Below, in pieces: positions 26,019 to 35,088 of a stretch of 64,000 nucleotides of DNA. Under the pieces are notes generated by a model, which saw nothing but the letters and a program-made list of their open reading frames with translations, was not told the DNA's origin and ran no database searches. How positions within the stretch are numbered: the stretch's first letter is position 1; each line of letters begins with the position of its first letter. The stretch is taken from positions 62,001 to 126,000 of the forward strand of contig CABIXM010000009.1 of the NCBI GenBank assembly GCA_902362725.1, read 5' to 3'. The position numbers were made by a program, and so were the translations under genes. This DNA comes from Clostridiaceae bacterium. GTDB taxonomy: Bacteria > Bacillota > Clostridia > Lachnospirales > Lachnospiraceae.

Positions 26019-26090
26019 CCTGTCTTTGTTCAAAAGGGTAATGTCCCGAACATTTATACGGTACTGTAATAGTCAGCAGGGAAAGACAGG
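26019..26090 (+). promoter_or_regulatory. Structured leader segment of unknown role
   Basis: CCTGTCTTT (26019-26027) pairs with AAAGACAGG (26082-26090). Between and after them are ACTGTAA and GACAGGGATACAGG, which look faintly like parts of a cobalamin aptamer core. It may be a decayed second aptamer or an unrelated fold. No coding frame is credible. Confidence 0.35.
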
Positions 26091-26147
26091 GATACAGGGT
26101 AGGGCTATGAAATATAAAAGTGGCCATGTTCGTATAAAACAACTATC

Positions 26148-26198
26148 AGGTAACAGAGAAAAAAATCCAGAACGGGTTTTGTTTCTGTTACCTTTTTT
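26148..26198 (+). terminator. Second leader terminator before the cobalamin operon
   Basis: AGGTAACAGA (26148-26157) and TCTGTTACCT (26184-26193) with six T at the end. It stands 45 bases before the first gene, so readthrough here must also be allowed for the operon to be expressed. Confidence 0.85.
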
Positions 26199-26242
26199 GA
26201 TCCCCCAAAATGTACCCAAAATAACAACGGGAGGAAATGAGA

Positions 26243-27202
26243 ATGAAGCTGAACTTACATAGAAATAAAAGGCACTTTGTCCGTACCATGAGTCTCTGGC
26301 TCCTTGTACTGGCCCTGGCGCTTCCGGTTACCGGCTGCGGTTCATCCAGCTCCGGCCTGGGTGGCAGCTCCCAGACCCTGGACATCGACTACGTTGGCGG
26401 CGACGGCGAAGTCACTGAGGAAGAGGTGGCTGCCAAGAAAGAAAGCCCTATGGACTGGCTGAAGCAGAAGCTGAGCGGTGATAAGAAAAAAGCGGGCGTC
26501 AACGGCCGGGAGGATATCTCCCAGTATACGGACAATACCACCGTGCAGGATTTATACGGCGTAACCTCTGACAGCGCAGACGTAAAAAGCGAAAAGGCAA
26601 GCCATGAGGAAAGCACCAGTGAGGCAGCGGATAATTCCGGACAGTCCACCGTGGAGATTCCGAAGAAGGACAACACAAGTGGAAATGTAGATATCCCGCT
26701 CCCGGATCGTAACGATAACAGCGGAAAAAACAACAGTAATTCCGGAAAGGAACAGAATACCACAAAGAAAAACACCGTGACATTTACGATCCGCTGTGAT
26801 ACTGCCGTAGCAAACGGTATGGCGAAAGATCCTAAATGGGCTGGCATCGTCCCGGCCAGCGGCTGTATCCTTCCGGTTATCACCATGGAGTTTGAGGAGG
26901 GCGAGACAGTCTTTGACCTGCTCTGCCGCATTCGCGACACCTACAAGCTCCAGATGGAATACAGCGGAGCCAACGGCGGGCAGTATATCGAGGGGATCAA
27001 TAATCTCTATGAATTTGATGGAGGACGCTGGTCGGGCTGGATGTACTGTGTGAACAGCTGGTATCCCAACTATGGCTGCGGTCAGTACACCGTATCCGCG
27101 GGCGATGTTATTGAGTGGAATTACACCTGCGACCTGGGCTGTGACCTTCCAAACGGCGATCCTTACGGTTATGGAAAAGAATGGAAAGAAAATCACGACT
27201 GA
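26243..27202 (+). CDS. DUF4430 lipoprotein, transcobalamin C-terminal-like corrinoid binder
   Basis: Lipoprotein of 319 residues. The signal peptide ends in a lipobox (PVTGC, Cys about 28), then a long hydrophilic Ser/Asp/Lys/Asn-rich spacer runs to about residue 170, and a DUF4430 domain fills the C-terminus (FEEGETVFDLLCRIRDTY, YIEGINNLYEFDGGRWSGWM, YTVSAGDVIEWNYTCDLG). DUF4430 shares the fold of the beta domain of transcobalamin and intrinsic factor. Under a B12 riboswitch and before an ECF transporter, it is a likely surface corrinoid-binding protein. Start at 26243 has GGGAGG at 8 bases; the ATG at 26237 is too close to it. Confidence 0.87.
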   Translation: MKLNLHRNKRHFVRTMSLWLLVLALALPVTGCGSSSSGLGGSSQTLDIDYVGGDGEVTEEEVAAKKESPMDWLKQKLSGDKKKAGVNGREDISQYTDNTTVQDLYGVTSDSADVKSEKASHEESTSEAADNSGQSTVEIPKKDNTSGNVDIPLPDRNDNSGKNNSNSGKEQNTTKKNTVTFTIRCDTAVANGMAKDPKWAGIVPASGCILPVITMEFEEGETVFDLLCRIRDTYKLQMEYSGANGGQYIEGINNLYEFDGGRWSGWMYCVNSWYPNYGCGQYTVSAGDVIEWNYTCDLGCDLPNGDPYGYGKEWKENHD

Positions 27203-27223
27203 TAGAGATAAAAGGAACCTCAT

Positions 27224-28102
27224 ATGCGATACTTTGAAAACCTGCATCCCATCTGCATATTGATCTATTTCGTGGCAGTCATCGGCCTGACCCTGGTCTG
27301 CTTCCACCCGGTGATGATGGTCGTATCGCTGATGGGAGCCTTTAGCTTTCTCCTGTGTCTGAAAGGCGGGAAAGGAGCCGGGCAGCAGTTTCGTTTTGTA
27401 ATCCCCATGTTCCTGCTGGTGGCCGTGGCGAACCCGCTGATCAACCACCGCGGCGTGACCCTGCTCGGGATGTTCCTGAACCAGTGGATTACCCTGGAGG
27501 CCATCGCTTACGGTATCACGGCGGGCCTGTCCCTAGCGGCATTGATTCTCTGGTTTGGTTGCTACAGTGAGGTCATGACCAGTGAGAAGTTCTTATATCT
27601 CTTTGGGAAAATAGCGCCGTCCAGCGCGCTTTTGATCAGCATGGCCCTGCAGCTTGTCCCGAAGCTGAACCGTCAGCTTACCGAGATCAAAGAGAGTCAG
27701 GAAATGCTTCGCCCGGCGAAAAAGAACTTTGCCGGCAAGCTGGGCACAGCCATCCGGCATACCTCGACCCTGGTGGGCTGGAGCCTGGAGGGGGCTGTGG
27801 AGCAGACGGATTCCATGAAAGCGAGAGGGTATGGCCTGAAGCGTCGTACGACCTTTCATTTATTCCATTTTGATTCCAGGGATTTCCGGTTCCTGTGCGG
27901 TGTGCTGATGCTTTCCGGCGTCTGCGTGATAGCCAGGGCTTTTGGCCACGGACATATGGAATTTTACCCGCGTATGGATGCGGTGATAACAGGAGAAAGC
28001 GGTATCGTCCTCTATTTTCTGTTCGGCGTACTGGCTTTCCTGCCAGCCATCTTAGAAGGAAAGGAGGCCCTTGTATGGCGCTCTTACGGTTTGAAAAAGT
28101 AA
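27224..28102 (+). CDS. ecfT: ECF transporter transmembrane component EcfT
   Basis: Membrane coupling subunit of 292 residues that links the ATPases to the substrate-binding S component. Hydrophobic helices occupy residues 10-115 and 210-275; the cytosolic coupling region between them holds the conserved SMKARGYG motif about 198-205. AAAGGAACCTCAT precedes the ATG. The ecfA start lies 28 bases inside its 3' end, showing tight translational coupling. Related to CbiQ; the cobalamin riboswitch and CbrT-like partner argue for whole cobalamin rather than cobalt. Confidence 0.88.
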   Translation: MRYFENLHPICILIYFVAVIGLTLVCFHPVMMVVSLMGAFSFLLCLKGGKGAGQQFRFVIPMFLLVAVANPLINHRGVTLLGMFLNQWITLEAIAYGITAGLSLAALILWFGCYSEVMTSEKFLYLFGKIAPSSALLISMALQLVPKLNRQLTEIKESQEMLRPAKKNFAGKLGTAIRHTSTLVGWSLEGAVEQTDSMKARGYGLKRRTTFHLFHFDSRDFRFLCGVLMLSGVCVIARAFGHGHMEFYPRMDAVITGESGIVLYFLFGVLAFLPAILEGKEALVWRSYGLKK

Positions 28103-29826
28103 GCTTTGCGTACCCTGACGCGGCAAGACGGGCCTTAGATGAAGTCTCTTTTTCCATGGAGGAGGGGGAATACCTGGTCGTCTGCGGTGAGTCCGGCTGT
28201 GGTAAGACAACGCTTTTACGGCAGGCTAAGCCGGAACTGACCCCGGCAGGGGCTCGGGGCGGTACCGTCTACTATCGGGAACAGCCCCTGAGCGAAGTCC
28301 CGGAGCTGACCTCGGCCATGGAGATTGGCTATGTACAGCAGAACCCGGACAACCAGATTGTCACAGATTACGTCTGGCACGAGTTGGCCTTCGGGCTGGA
28401 AAACATGGCGCTTCCGACCCATATGATTCAGCGGAAGGTTAGTGAGATGGCCAGCTTCTTCGGGATGGAGGAATGGTTCCGGAAGAAAACCTCGGAGCTC
28501 TCCGGCGGCCAGAAGCAGATGTTAAACCTGGCGTCGATTATGGCCATGAACCCGAAGCTTTTAATTCTGGACGAGCCCACCTCCATGCTGGATCCGCTGG
28601 CAGCCAGGAACCTGTTGGATACCGTAGCCCGGATCAACCGGGAGCTGGGGGTAGCGGTGCTTCTCTGCGAGCACCGGCTGGAAGACGTCTTTCAGAGGGC
28701 AGACCGGGTGCTGTTGATGAAGCAGGGGGGAATTCTGGCTGATGACACGCCGGAAAACCTGACCTTTGCCCTGCAGAGGGATCCGGCAGCCTCCCGTATC
28801 TATCTGGGACTGCCCGGGGCAGCAAGGATCTTCGGAGAGCTGCAAAAAGAAGGCATCTGTCCCAAGGGAAAAAAGCTGCCCCTAAGCATCCGGGACGCCA
28901 GGCGCATCCTGCGGGAGTTAGAGCTTCCTTTTGAAAATGTGGAAGCAGAGAATGGCATGCTCTTACCCGGCAGCGGAGTGGAAAAGGGAACCTACATAGA
29001 AAGAATGCAGAGTACATCCACAGGCGCTACAGGTGGCGCGAAAGTTTCTCACCGGGAAAAAAAGGAAGCCCCTGCCCTGGAGGCAAGCGAACTCTGGTTC
29101 CGGTACGAGGAAAAGGGAAAGGACGTCTTAAGGGGCTTAAGCTTATTCCTGGAGCGGGGCGAATTTCTGGCCCTGCTCGGCGGCAACGGCGCGGGTAAAA
29201 GTACTCTGCTCCGTATCCTATGCGGCTTAAGGAAGCCCTTACGGGGAAAGGTGAAAAAGGATAAATCCTTACGGCTGGCCATGCTTCCCCAGAGCCCCCA
29301 GGCCCTCTTTACCTATGATAGTGTCTGGGAAGACCTTCTGGACGCGGCAAGGCAGGGAGGTCAGGGAGACGCTACTGACCGCGCCAAAGCCATGGCGGCA
29401 AAGCTGGAACTGACGGACAAGCTCACCTCCCACCCCTTTGACTTGAGCGGTGGGGAACTGCAGCGGGCCGCCATCGGGAAACTACTGCTCCAGGATGCAG
29501 ACATCCTGCTCCTGGACGAACCAACAAAGGGCCTGGACGCTTACTTGAAGCAGGAGCTGGCGGCTATCCTGAAAAAGCTGACAGCCGAAGGCATCACGAT
29601 GTTGATGGTTACCCACGACCTGGAATTTGCGGCTTCCTACGCCGACCGCTGCGCTTTACTTTTTGACGGGCGCATTACCAGCGAAGAAGAGCCCCACGCC
29701 TTCTTCACCGGCAACCGCTTCTACACGACTACAGCGGGTCTCATTGCCGAGGGATACATTCCCGGAGCAATCACATGCGGGGAGGTGATCGCCGGATGCG
29801 AAGCAGCATACAGCAGAAAGACCTAG
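28075..29826 (+). CDS. ecfA: ECF transporter ATPase, two domains fused (EcfA1-EcfA2)
   Basis: 583-residue protein with two ABC ATPase domains in one chain. Domain 1 (about 1-270): Walker A GESGCGKTTLL, signature LSGGQKQMLNLA, Walker B LLILDEPTSMLD. Linker about 270-335 is variable. Domain 2 (about 335-583): Walker A GGNGAGKSTLL, signature LSGGELQRAA, Walker B ILLLDEPTKGLD. ECF transporters usually use two separate ATPases; a fusion guarantees a dedicated heterodimer-like pair. The start at 28075 follows AAGGAGG and the frame is open further upstream without a site. Confidence 0.94.
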   Translation: MALLRFEKVSFAYPDAARRALDEVSFSMEEGEYLVVCGESGCGKTTLLRQAKPELTPAGARGGTVYYREQPLSEVPELTSAMEIGYVQQNPDNQIVTDYVWHELAFGLENMALPTHMIQRKVSEMASFFGMEEWFRKKTSELSGGQKQMLNLASIMAMNPKLLILDEPTSMLDPLAARNLLDTVARINRELGVAVLLCEHRLEDVFQRADRVLLMKQGGILADDTPENLTFALQRDPAASRIYLGLPGAARIFGELQKEGICPKGKKLPLSIRDARRILRELELPFENVEAENGMLLPGSGVEKGTYIERMQSTSTGATGGAKVSHREKKEAPALEASELWFRYEEKGKDVLRGLSLFLERGEFLALLGGNGAGKSTLLRILCGLRKPLRGKVKKDKSLRLAMLPQSPQALFTYDSVWEDLLDAARQGGQGDATDRAKAMAAKLELTDKLTSHPFDLSGGELQRAAIGKLLLQDADILLLDEPTKGLDAYLKQELAAILKKLTAEGITMLMVTHDLEFAASYADRCALLFDGRITSEEEPHAFFTGNRFYTTTAGLIAEGYIPGAITCGEVIAGCEAAYSRKT

Positions 29827-30722
29827 AACCAGCGGAGCAGAAGGCAGAGAAACGCCGCATTCGGGACATCTTCGTAAGCCCCGGCACCCGCAAGGCTGCC
29901 CTGGTGATTACGGTAGTACTCCCGGCACTCCTGATGGCCTACGCCTGGTTCATGAACCACCGCCCGCCCTTACATATCAAGTCAGAATGGACGCTTCAGG
30001 ACACCCTGATTCAGAATTCCGATCTGTTTCTGTCCTTTGTGTTTCTGATTGTTTCGGCTCTGCCGTTCTACCTGGTCTTCGACCGAAAGAAGGTAAAAGC
30101 CAGGGAGCTGACGCCCATTGCCCTGATGGCCGCCCTGTGCGTGGTAGGCCGGGCCGCCTTTTCCCTGATTCCGTTGCCGAATTTCAAGCCGGTCAGCGCA
30201 ATCATTATCATTACGGCCCTGGCTTTTGGTCCGGAGGCAGGTTACCTAACCGGAGCCCTGGCGGCCATCTTAAGTAACTTCCTGTTCGGGCAGGGACCCT
30301 GGACGCCCTGGCAGATGTTTTGCTGGGGGCTCTTAGGATTTCTGGCAGGCGTCCTTCGGAAGCTTGGCGTCTTCGGCCCGGTGGGAGAGACGGAGGCCAA
30401 TGCAAAAGGGAGGCGGCCAAGGTCCATCGCATTGTGCGTCTACGGCTTCTTAAGCGGCTTCCTCTACGGCTGGATCATGAATCTGTACTACATCATTGGC
30501 TGGGTACGGCCATTCAGCTGGAAGGCAGCCGGGGCCGCCTACGTCTCGAGCTTCTTCTTTGACCTGAGCCACGGCGTCTGCACGGCGCTGGTGCTGTGGC
30601 TTGTGGGCGAGCCCTGGGTCAGGAAGCTTTTGAGAATCAAGAAAAAATTTGGGCTGACCGGAGAGGTAAGGCGTTACACGCTGCCGCCTTCCACGAAAGC
30701 CCCGGAGGGAGAGACCCTATGA
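29796..30722 (+). CDS. ECF transporter S component, cobalamin type (CbrT-like)
   Basis: Substrate-binding membrane protein of 308 residues. A first membrane helix at about 35-53 is followed by an S-component core: LTPIALMAALCVVGRAAF, IPLPNFKPVSAIIIITAL, FGPEAGYLTGALAAILSNF and GPWTPWQMFCWGLLGF. This set of motifs is that of the group including the B12 transporter CbrT. The start ATG 29796 follows GGAGGTGATCG and overlaps the ecfA end by 31 bases. The riboswitch gives independent support for a corrinoid substrate; direct binding is untested. Confidence 0.87.
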   Translation: MRSSIQQKDLEPAEQKAEKRRIRDIFVSPGTRKAALVITVVLPALLMAYAWFMNHRPPLHIKSEWTLQDTLIQNSDLFLSFVFLIVSALPFYLVFDRKKVKARELTPIALMAALCVVGRAAFSLIPLPNFKPVSAIIIITALAFGPEAGYLTGALAAILSNFLFGQGPWTPWQMFCWGLLGFLAGVLRKLGVFGPVGETEANAKGRRPRSIALCVYGFLSGFLYGWIMNLYYIIGWVRPFSWKAAGAAYVSSFFFDLSHGVCTALVLWLVGEPWVRKLLRIKKKFGLTGEVRRYTLPPSTKAPEGETL

Positions 30723-31402
30723 GTGTAATCAAAACCAACAACCTGCAGAAGCATTACCAGGTAGGCGAGAACAGCGTCCACGCCGTGGATGGCGTGGATC
30801 TGAATGTCCGGGAGGGCGAGTTTGTCTGCATCAGCGGCCGGAGCGGTTCCGGCAAGTCCACACTTTTAAGCCTGCTGGCAGGCCTGGAAAGCCCTACGGA
30901 TGGCGAAGTAGTACTTCTGGGCGAACATCTGGAACAGATGAACGAGCGGGAACGGGGACGTTTCCGCCGGGAGCACATTGGCTTTATCTTCCAGGCCTAT
31001 AACCTGCTCCCCCAGTTTAATTCCTGGGAAAATGTGGCCATCCCCTTGGAGATCCGGGGCGTGCCATTGGAAGAGCGGAAGAAAAAAGCCATGGAAGCCC
31101 TGGAAATGGTAGACCTCGCCGACCACGCGGAGCACCGGCCCACGGAGCTGTCCGGCGGTCAGCAGCAGCGTATCAGCATCGCAAGGGCGATTATCACCAG
31201 GCCAGGCATCGTCTTCGCCGACGAGCCCACAGGAAATCTGGACAGTCGGACCGGTACGGAGGTTATGGAGCTTCTGACCGATCTGTTCCGGCGCTGGGGA
31301 GCCACCTTCCTGGTGGTCAGCCATGACGAGGATATGATCCGTTACACCGACCGGGAAATCCGGTTAAAGGACGGAAAAATAGAAAAGATTTTGATTTCAT
31401 AA
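30719..31402 (+). CDS. MacB/LolD-type ABC transporter ATPase
   Basis: ATPase of 227 residues. Walker A GRSGSGKSTLL, Q-loop IFQAYNLLPQFN, signature ELSGGQQQRISIARAI, Walker B VFADEPTGNLD, H-loop VVSHDED. The MacB/LolD subfamily drives FtsX-like permeases that move proteins or lipids outward or do mechanical work at the surface, not import. The permease is likely the protein at 33421. The ATG overlaps the S-component stop (ATGA), so it is firmly in the operon. Confidence 0.93.
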   Translation: MSVIKTNNLQKHYQVGENSVHAVDGVDLNVREGEFVCISGRSGSGKSTLLSLLAGLESPTDGEVVLLGEHLEQMNERERGRFRREHIGFIFQAYNLLPQFNSWENVAIPLEIRGVPLEERKKKAMEALEMVDLADHAEHRPTELSGGQQQRISIARAIITRPGIVFADEPTGNLDSRTGTEVMELLTDLFRRWGATFLVVSHDEDMIRYTDREIRLKDGKIEKILIS

Positions 31403-31445
31403 AGAAACTGTAATGAAAAATATCTTACGGGAGGAAAAGTAGAGA

Positions 31446-33464
31446 ATGAAAGCACCAGTCATAAGACGTCTGCTTCCCCTGGCCCTGGCTTTGTGCCTGG
31501 CCTGCGGAAGCAGCATGAGCACCTTCGCAGCAGAGACGAAGAACGCTGGAAGTGCCCAGACCGAGGAACAAAAAGACGCGGCGGGCGAGGTGGCCACCCA
31601 GGAAGAGGATAATGCTTCCAAGCCCGCCGCTCAGGATACCACCGGCGGTACAGAAGGCGGCGGCACCTCCGGTGGCACCACCACCGAGAAGCCCAATACC
31701 GATATCAAGGTGACCCCCAGTAATGCCAACGCCCTGCTCCTGATGGATGCCGGAGCCCAGTCACCCAAGGCTGTACCGGGTCAGACCGTACAGGTAGTCC
31801 TGACCTTGGCCGTGAACCGAGAGTACCTCCCCAGTGAGAAATATGTGCTCCGCAACATTACCATCCAGCCGGATATTCCGAAGGACAGCACCAAGGACAC
31901 CTGGCCCTTCGATGTCAAAGAGGCAAGCCGCGTCCGTCACCTAGACGACATGAGCTACAACAGCACCGCCGAAGTCTGGTACGACTTTTCCGTGTCCCAA
32001 TTCGCAAAGAAAGGCGTCTACCCCATTAACTTTAAGGTCAACGCCACTGTCTGGAGACAGGACAGCGTGAACGGCTCCGACATTACCGAGGACGTGCAAT
32101 TCACCCTGAACGTATTCATGACTGTCACCGACAACGGCGATATGTCCGGCGTCACCAGCGCCATCGGGCCCCTGAACGTGGCAGGCCGTGAGAATACCGC
32201 CATCGCATCCCCCACCGGGAGCCCGGGAGAGACCATCGTTATGAGCATGCCCATCGTCAACAAGGGCGGCAACCTGGATAATGTCACCGTATCTCCGGTG
32301 GTCACCGGCGATCTGGAGACCTTCCCCTTTGTGGCGGAGGATATCAACTATGGCCGTGAGCTGGGACATATGTCCAACGGCGACCGCCAGCAGGTAGACT
32401 GGATCTTCAAGATCTCACCCTACGCCACCACCGGAAACAAGGTTGTGACCTTCCGTGCCACCTATGAGGAGAACGGCGTCTATGGCGAGTGTACCTTCAC
32501 CGGCTATGTCTATATTACTAACGGCTACACTCCGAATACCGCGGCATCCCTGATGGTAGACAGCTACGCCCTCTACATGGACGACAACGAAGTGGCAAAT
32601 CTGACCGCAGGCAACGACGCGGTTCTGAAGGTCACACTGAAAAATAACGCGGCGAAGAACGCCATTTACAAGACCGTAGCGACCTTAAAGCTCTCTGACA
32701 GCAACAGCCTGATCCTGACTGCGGGCTATGCGGACGCAGCCTATGTCCGCAGCATCCCGGCAGGCCAGACTGCGGAGATCGAATACCATATCTCCGCCCG
32801 GGCCTCCGCAGCAGTGGGTCCCAGCGCGGCGACCATCACCCTGACCTACGAGACCAGTGAAAACGAGGGAGCCGTAGCCGGAAACGCCACCTCCACCATC
32901 CAGATTCCGATTAAGCAGGAGATGGATCTTCAGATTGATACTCCGGTGGTTTATGGAACCCCGGTACAGGACGAGCCTGTAGCGGTATCCCTGAACATCG
33001 TGAACCTGGGCCGCTCCCGCGCCTACAATGTGCGTATCGTGGGCATGGACGGCGTGTCCATGCAGGACGCCTACTTCGGCGGTGATATCCTGGCGGCAGG
33101 CACCCTGAACGCCGATTTCCAGGTGATTCCGAACAAATCCGGCAATTACACCGGAACTCTGGTAGTCCAGTATGAGGACGCTGACGGCGAGCAGTTCACT
33201 GAGAGCGTACCCCTGGCCCTGGACGCGGCGGAGGCGGACGCAGTTTCCACCGAAACCCTGAGCACCGATACCCAGACGAAGCACAAGAGCGGCGTCCATT
33301 GGTGGATCTGGCTCCTGATTCTTCTGCTGATCGTACTGGCAGCACTGCTCCTGTGGTACTTCCTGGTATATAAGAAGAAGCAGAATGGGGACAGAGAAGA
33401 AGGCGAAGAAGAGGAAATCTATGATGAAGAGACAAGAAACGCGGCAAGGGATGAGGATCTCTGA
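31446..33464 (+). CDS. Membrane-anchored extracellular protein with CARDB/NEW3-like beta domains
   Basis: 672 residues with an N-terminal signal peptide (cleavage near FAAET, about residue 29), a low-complexity Gly/Thr/Glu-rich spacer to about 85, then several beta-sandwich domains of the kind found in archaeal S-layer-like and CARDB proteins (for example PVVYGTPVQDEPVAVSLNIV, then SGNYTGTLVVQYED). A single C-terminal membrane helix (about 620-643) is followed by a basic stop and an acidic cytosolic tail EEGEEEEIYDEE. Between the MacB-like ATPase and permease genes, it is probably an external partner of that complex. Specific function not known. Confidence 0.8.
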   Translation: MKAPVIRRLLPLALALCLACGSSMSTFAAETKNAGSAQTEEQKDAAGEVATQEEDNASKPAAQDTTGGTEGGGTSGGTTTEKPNTDIKVTPSNANALLLMDAGAQSPKAVPGQTVQVVLTLAVNREYLPSEKYVLRNITIQPDIPKDSTKDTWPFDVKEASRVRHLDDMSYNSTAEVWYDFSVSQFAKKGVYPINFKVNATVWRQDSVNGSDITEDVQFTLNVFMTVTDNGDMSGVTSAIGPLNVAGRENTAIASPTGSPGETIVMSMPIVNKGGNLDNVTVSPVVTGDLETFPFVAEDINYGRELGHMSNGDRQQVDWIFKISPYATTGNKVVTFRATYEENGVYGECTFTGYVYITNGYTPNTAASLMVDSYALYMDDNEVANLTAGNDAVLKVTLKNNAAKNAIYKTVATLKLSDSNSLILTAGYADAAYVRSIPAGQTAEIEYHISARASAAVGPSAATITLTYETSENEGAVAGNATSTIQIPIKQEMDLQIDTPVVYGTPVQDEPVAVSLNIVNLGRSRAYNVRIVGMDGVSMQDAYFGGDILAAGTLNADFQVIPNKSGNYTGTLVVQYEDADGEQFTESVPLALDAAEADAVSTETLSTDTQTKHKSGVHWWIWLLILLLIVLAALLLWYFLVYKKKQNGDREEGEEEEIYDEETRNAARDEDL

Positions 33465-35076
33465 TCTCCTGCGGACCGGCTGCATCAATCTCTGGCGGCG
33501 CAGAACCCGTACCGTCCTGACAGCAGTATCCATGACCATCGGCGTGGCCAGTATCGTGATGCTGATTTCCATCGGTATCGGCTATGAACAGCTTCATCAG
33601 GAGACTGTGGAGAGTATGGGAAGCCTGACCAAGATCGATGTGACCCCGGTGCAGAAGGTGGATGACAAGCAGAAGACAGCCATCCTGAACGATAAGGCCG
33701 TGACCAGCCTGAAAAATCTGGAGGGCGTGGAGGCCGTGACCCCGGTGGAGCAGCTGACCGGTTACTTAAAGAGCGGCAGCTATATCGGTATGATTAAGCT
33801 GTACGGCATCGACCTGAGTACCGCCGAAAGTTTTCAGATCACACCGACGGAAGGGAGAGCGCCCACGGAAGGCCTGCGGCTCCATCCGGAGCTCATGGTC
33901 ACAGACGATCTGGGAGCGTCCTTCGGCGACCCGAACAACAACTGGGCCGACGCAGTGGACGCGGACGGCAATCCCCTGGTGGATGTGCTGAATTCCCCCA
34001 TCAAGCTGACCTTCGATTACGACCAGTTGAACGGCAACCAGAAGGGCGACAGCGAGGGACGGGCCACCACCACGGGCACCTTCTATAACCTGGATATCGT
34101 AGGCGTCTGCGAGAGCCAGAATTACACCTATTCCACCTCCGGCTTCCTGGATATCACCAGACTTCAGGAGTGGAAGAAGATCCAGGAGGATCAGGCGGCG
34201 CAGAAGAACAAGAGCAGCAGCGCCGGATCTGCAGGAAGCAGCACAGCCACAGACAGCAGTAGCGGAAGCACAACGGCCTCCGGCACGGCAGCCAGCGGCA
34301 CAGGCGCCCAGAGCGGCACGGCAGCCATCGGCAATGCGGCTGCGAACGGCAGTACCGGAGCCAACACGAATACCACGAATCCCACTGGCAGCACAGGAAC
34401 CCAGAGCGGAACCGCAGCAGCCCAGGGCGGTACGTCGTCCGGCGGTAACAGCAAAGACACGGAGCGGGCAGCCGTGGGAAGCAGCACAGGAAGCTCCACC
34501 AGTACCCGGGGAGGCAGCACCAATCCGGCCCTGGCGAACGCCTACGATCTGGTCTGGGTTAAGGCGGAAAAGGTCAGCGATGTTCAGCGGATCTCGAACC
34601 TGATCAAGCAGGCGGGCTTCGACACCTACTCCCAGAACGATATGCTGGAGACCGTGAAGAAGCAGTCCAGACAGCTCCAGGGCGTCCTGGGTGCGCTGGG
34701 CCTGGTATCCCTGCTGATTTCCGGCATCGGTGTGGCCAATACCATGATGATGTCCATCAATGAACGGACCCGGGAGGTGGGTATCCTGAAGGTTCTGGGA
34801 ACGGAATTCTCCGACATCGCCCGGATGTTTCTGACGGAGGCCTTTCTGGTGGGCCTCATGGGCGGACTGGCGGGCCTGCTGGTGAGCTTCCTGCTGAAGC
34901 AGCTGATCCCGCGGGTGCTGGCCAGCCTGGCAGGCATGGAGATCCGCTGTGCCTTCACCTGGTGGCTGATCCTGGGCAGCGTCCTGTTCGCAGGCGTGGT
35001 AGCCCTGATCGCGGCCTGGATCCCGGCGCACAAGGCCATGAACATCAGCCCCAACGAGGCGATTCGAAGCGAGTAA
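33421..35076 (+). CDS. MacB-like FtsX-family ABC permease with Ser/Gly/Thr linker
   Basis: 551-residue permease: one N-terminal membrane helix (about 30-52, in MTIGVASIVMLISIGIG), a large extracellular MacB-core region, and three C-terminal helices with FtsX motifs (SLLISGIGVANTMMMSINER, EVGILKVLG, IPAHKAMNISPNEAIR). Within the external part, about residues 260-370, is a striking low-complexity stretch of Ser, Gly, Thr and Ala that ordinary MacB lacks. Start 33421 has GAGGAAATCT before it and overlaps the previous gene by 44 bases; upstream ATG 33385 and downstream ATG 33451 are alternatives. Pairs with the ATPase at 30719. Confidence 0.87.
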   Translation: MMKRQETRQGMRISDLLRTGCINLWRRRTRTVLTAVSMTIGVASIVMLISIGIGYEQLHQETVESMGSLTKIDVTPVQKVDDKQKTAILNDKAVTSLKNLEGVEAVTPVEQLTGYLKSGSYIGMIKLYGIDLSTAESFQITPTEGRAPTEGLRLHPELMVTDDLGASFGDPNNNWADAVDADGNPLVDVLNSPIKLTFDYDQLNGNQKGDSEGRATTTGTFYNLDIVGVCESQNYTYSTSGFLDITRLQEWKKIQEDQAAQKNKSSSAGSAGSSTATDSSSGSTTASGTAASGTGAQSGTAAIGNAAANGSTGANTNTTNPTGSTGTQSGTAAAQGGTSSGGNSKDTERAAVGSSTGSSTSTRGGSTNPALANAYDLVWVKAEKVSDVQRISNLIKQAGFDTYSQNDMLETVKKQSRQLQGVLGALGLVSLLISGIGVANTMMMSINERTREVGILKVLGTEFSDIARMFLTEAFLVGLMGGLAGLLVSFLLKQLIPRVLASLAGMEIRCAFTWWLILGSVLFAGVVALIAAWIPAHKAMNISPNEAIRSE

Positions 35077-35088
35077 GAGGGCAGAATT

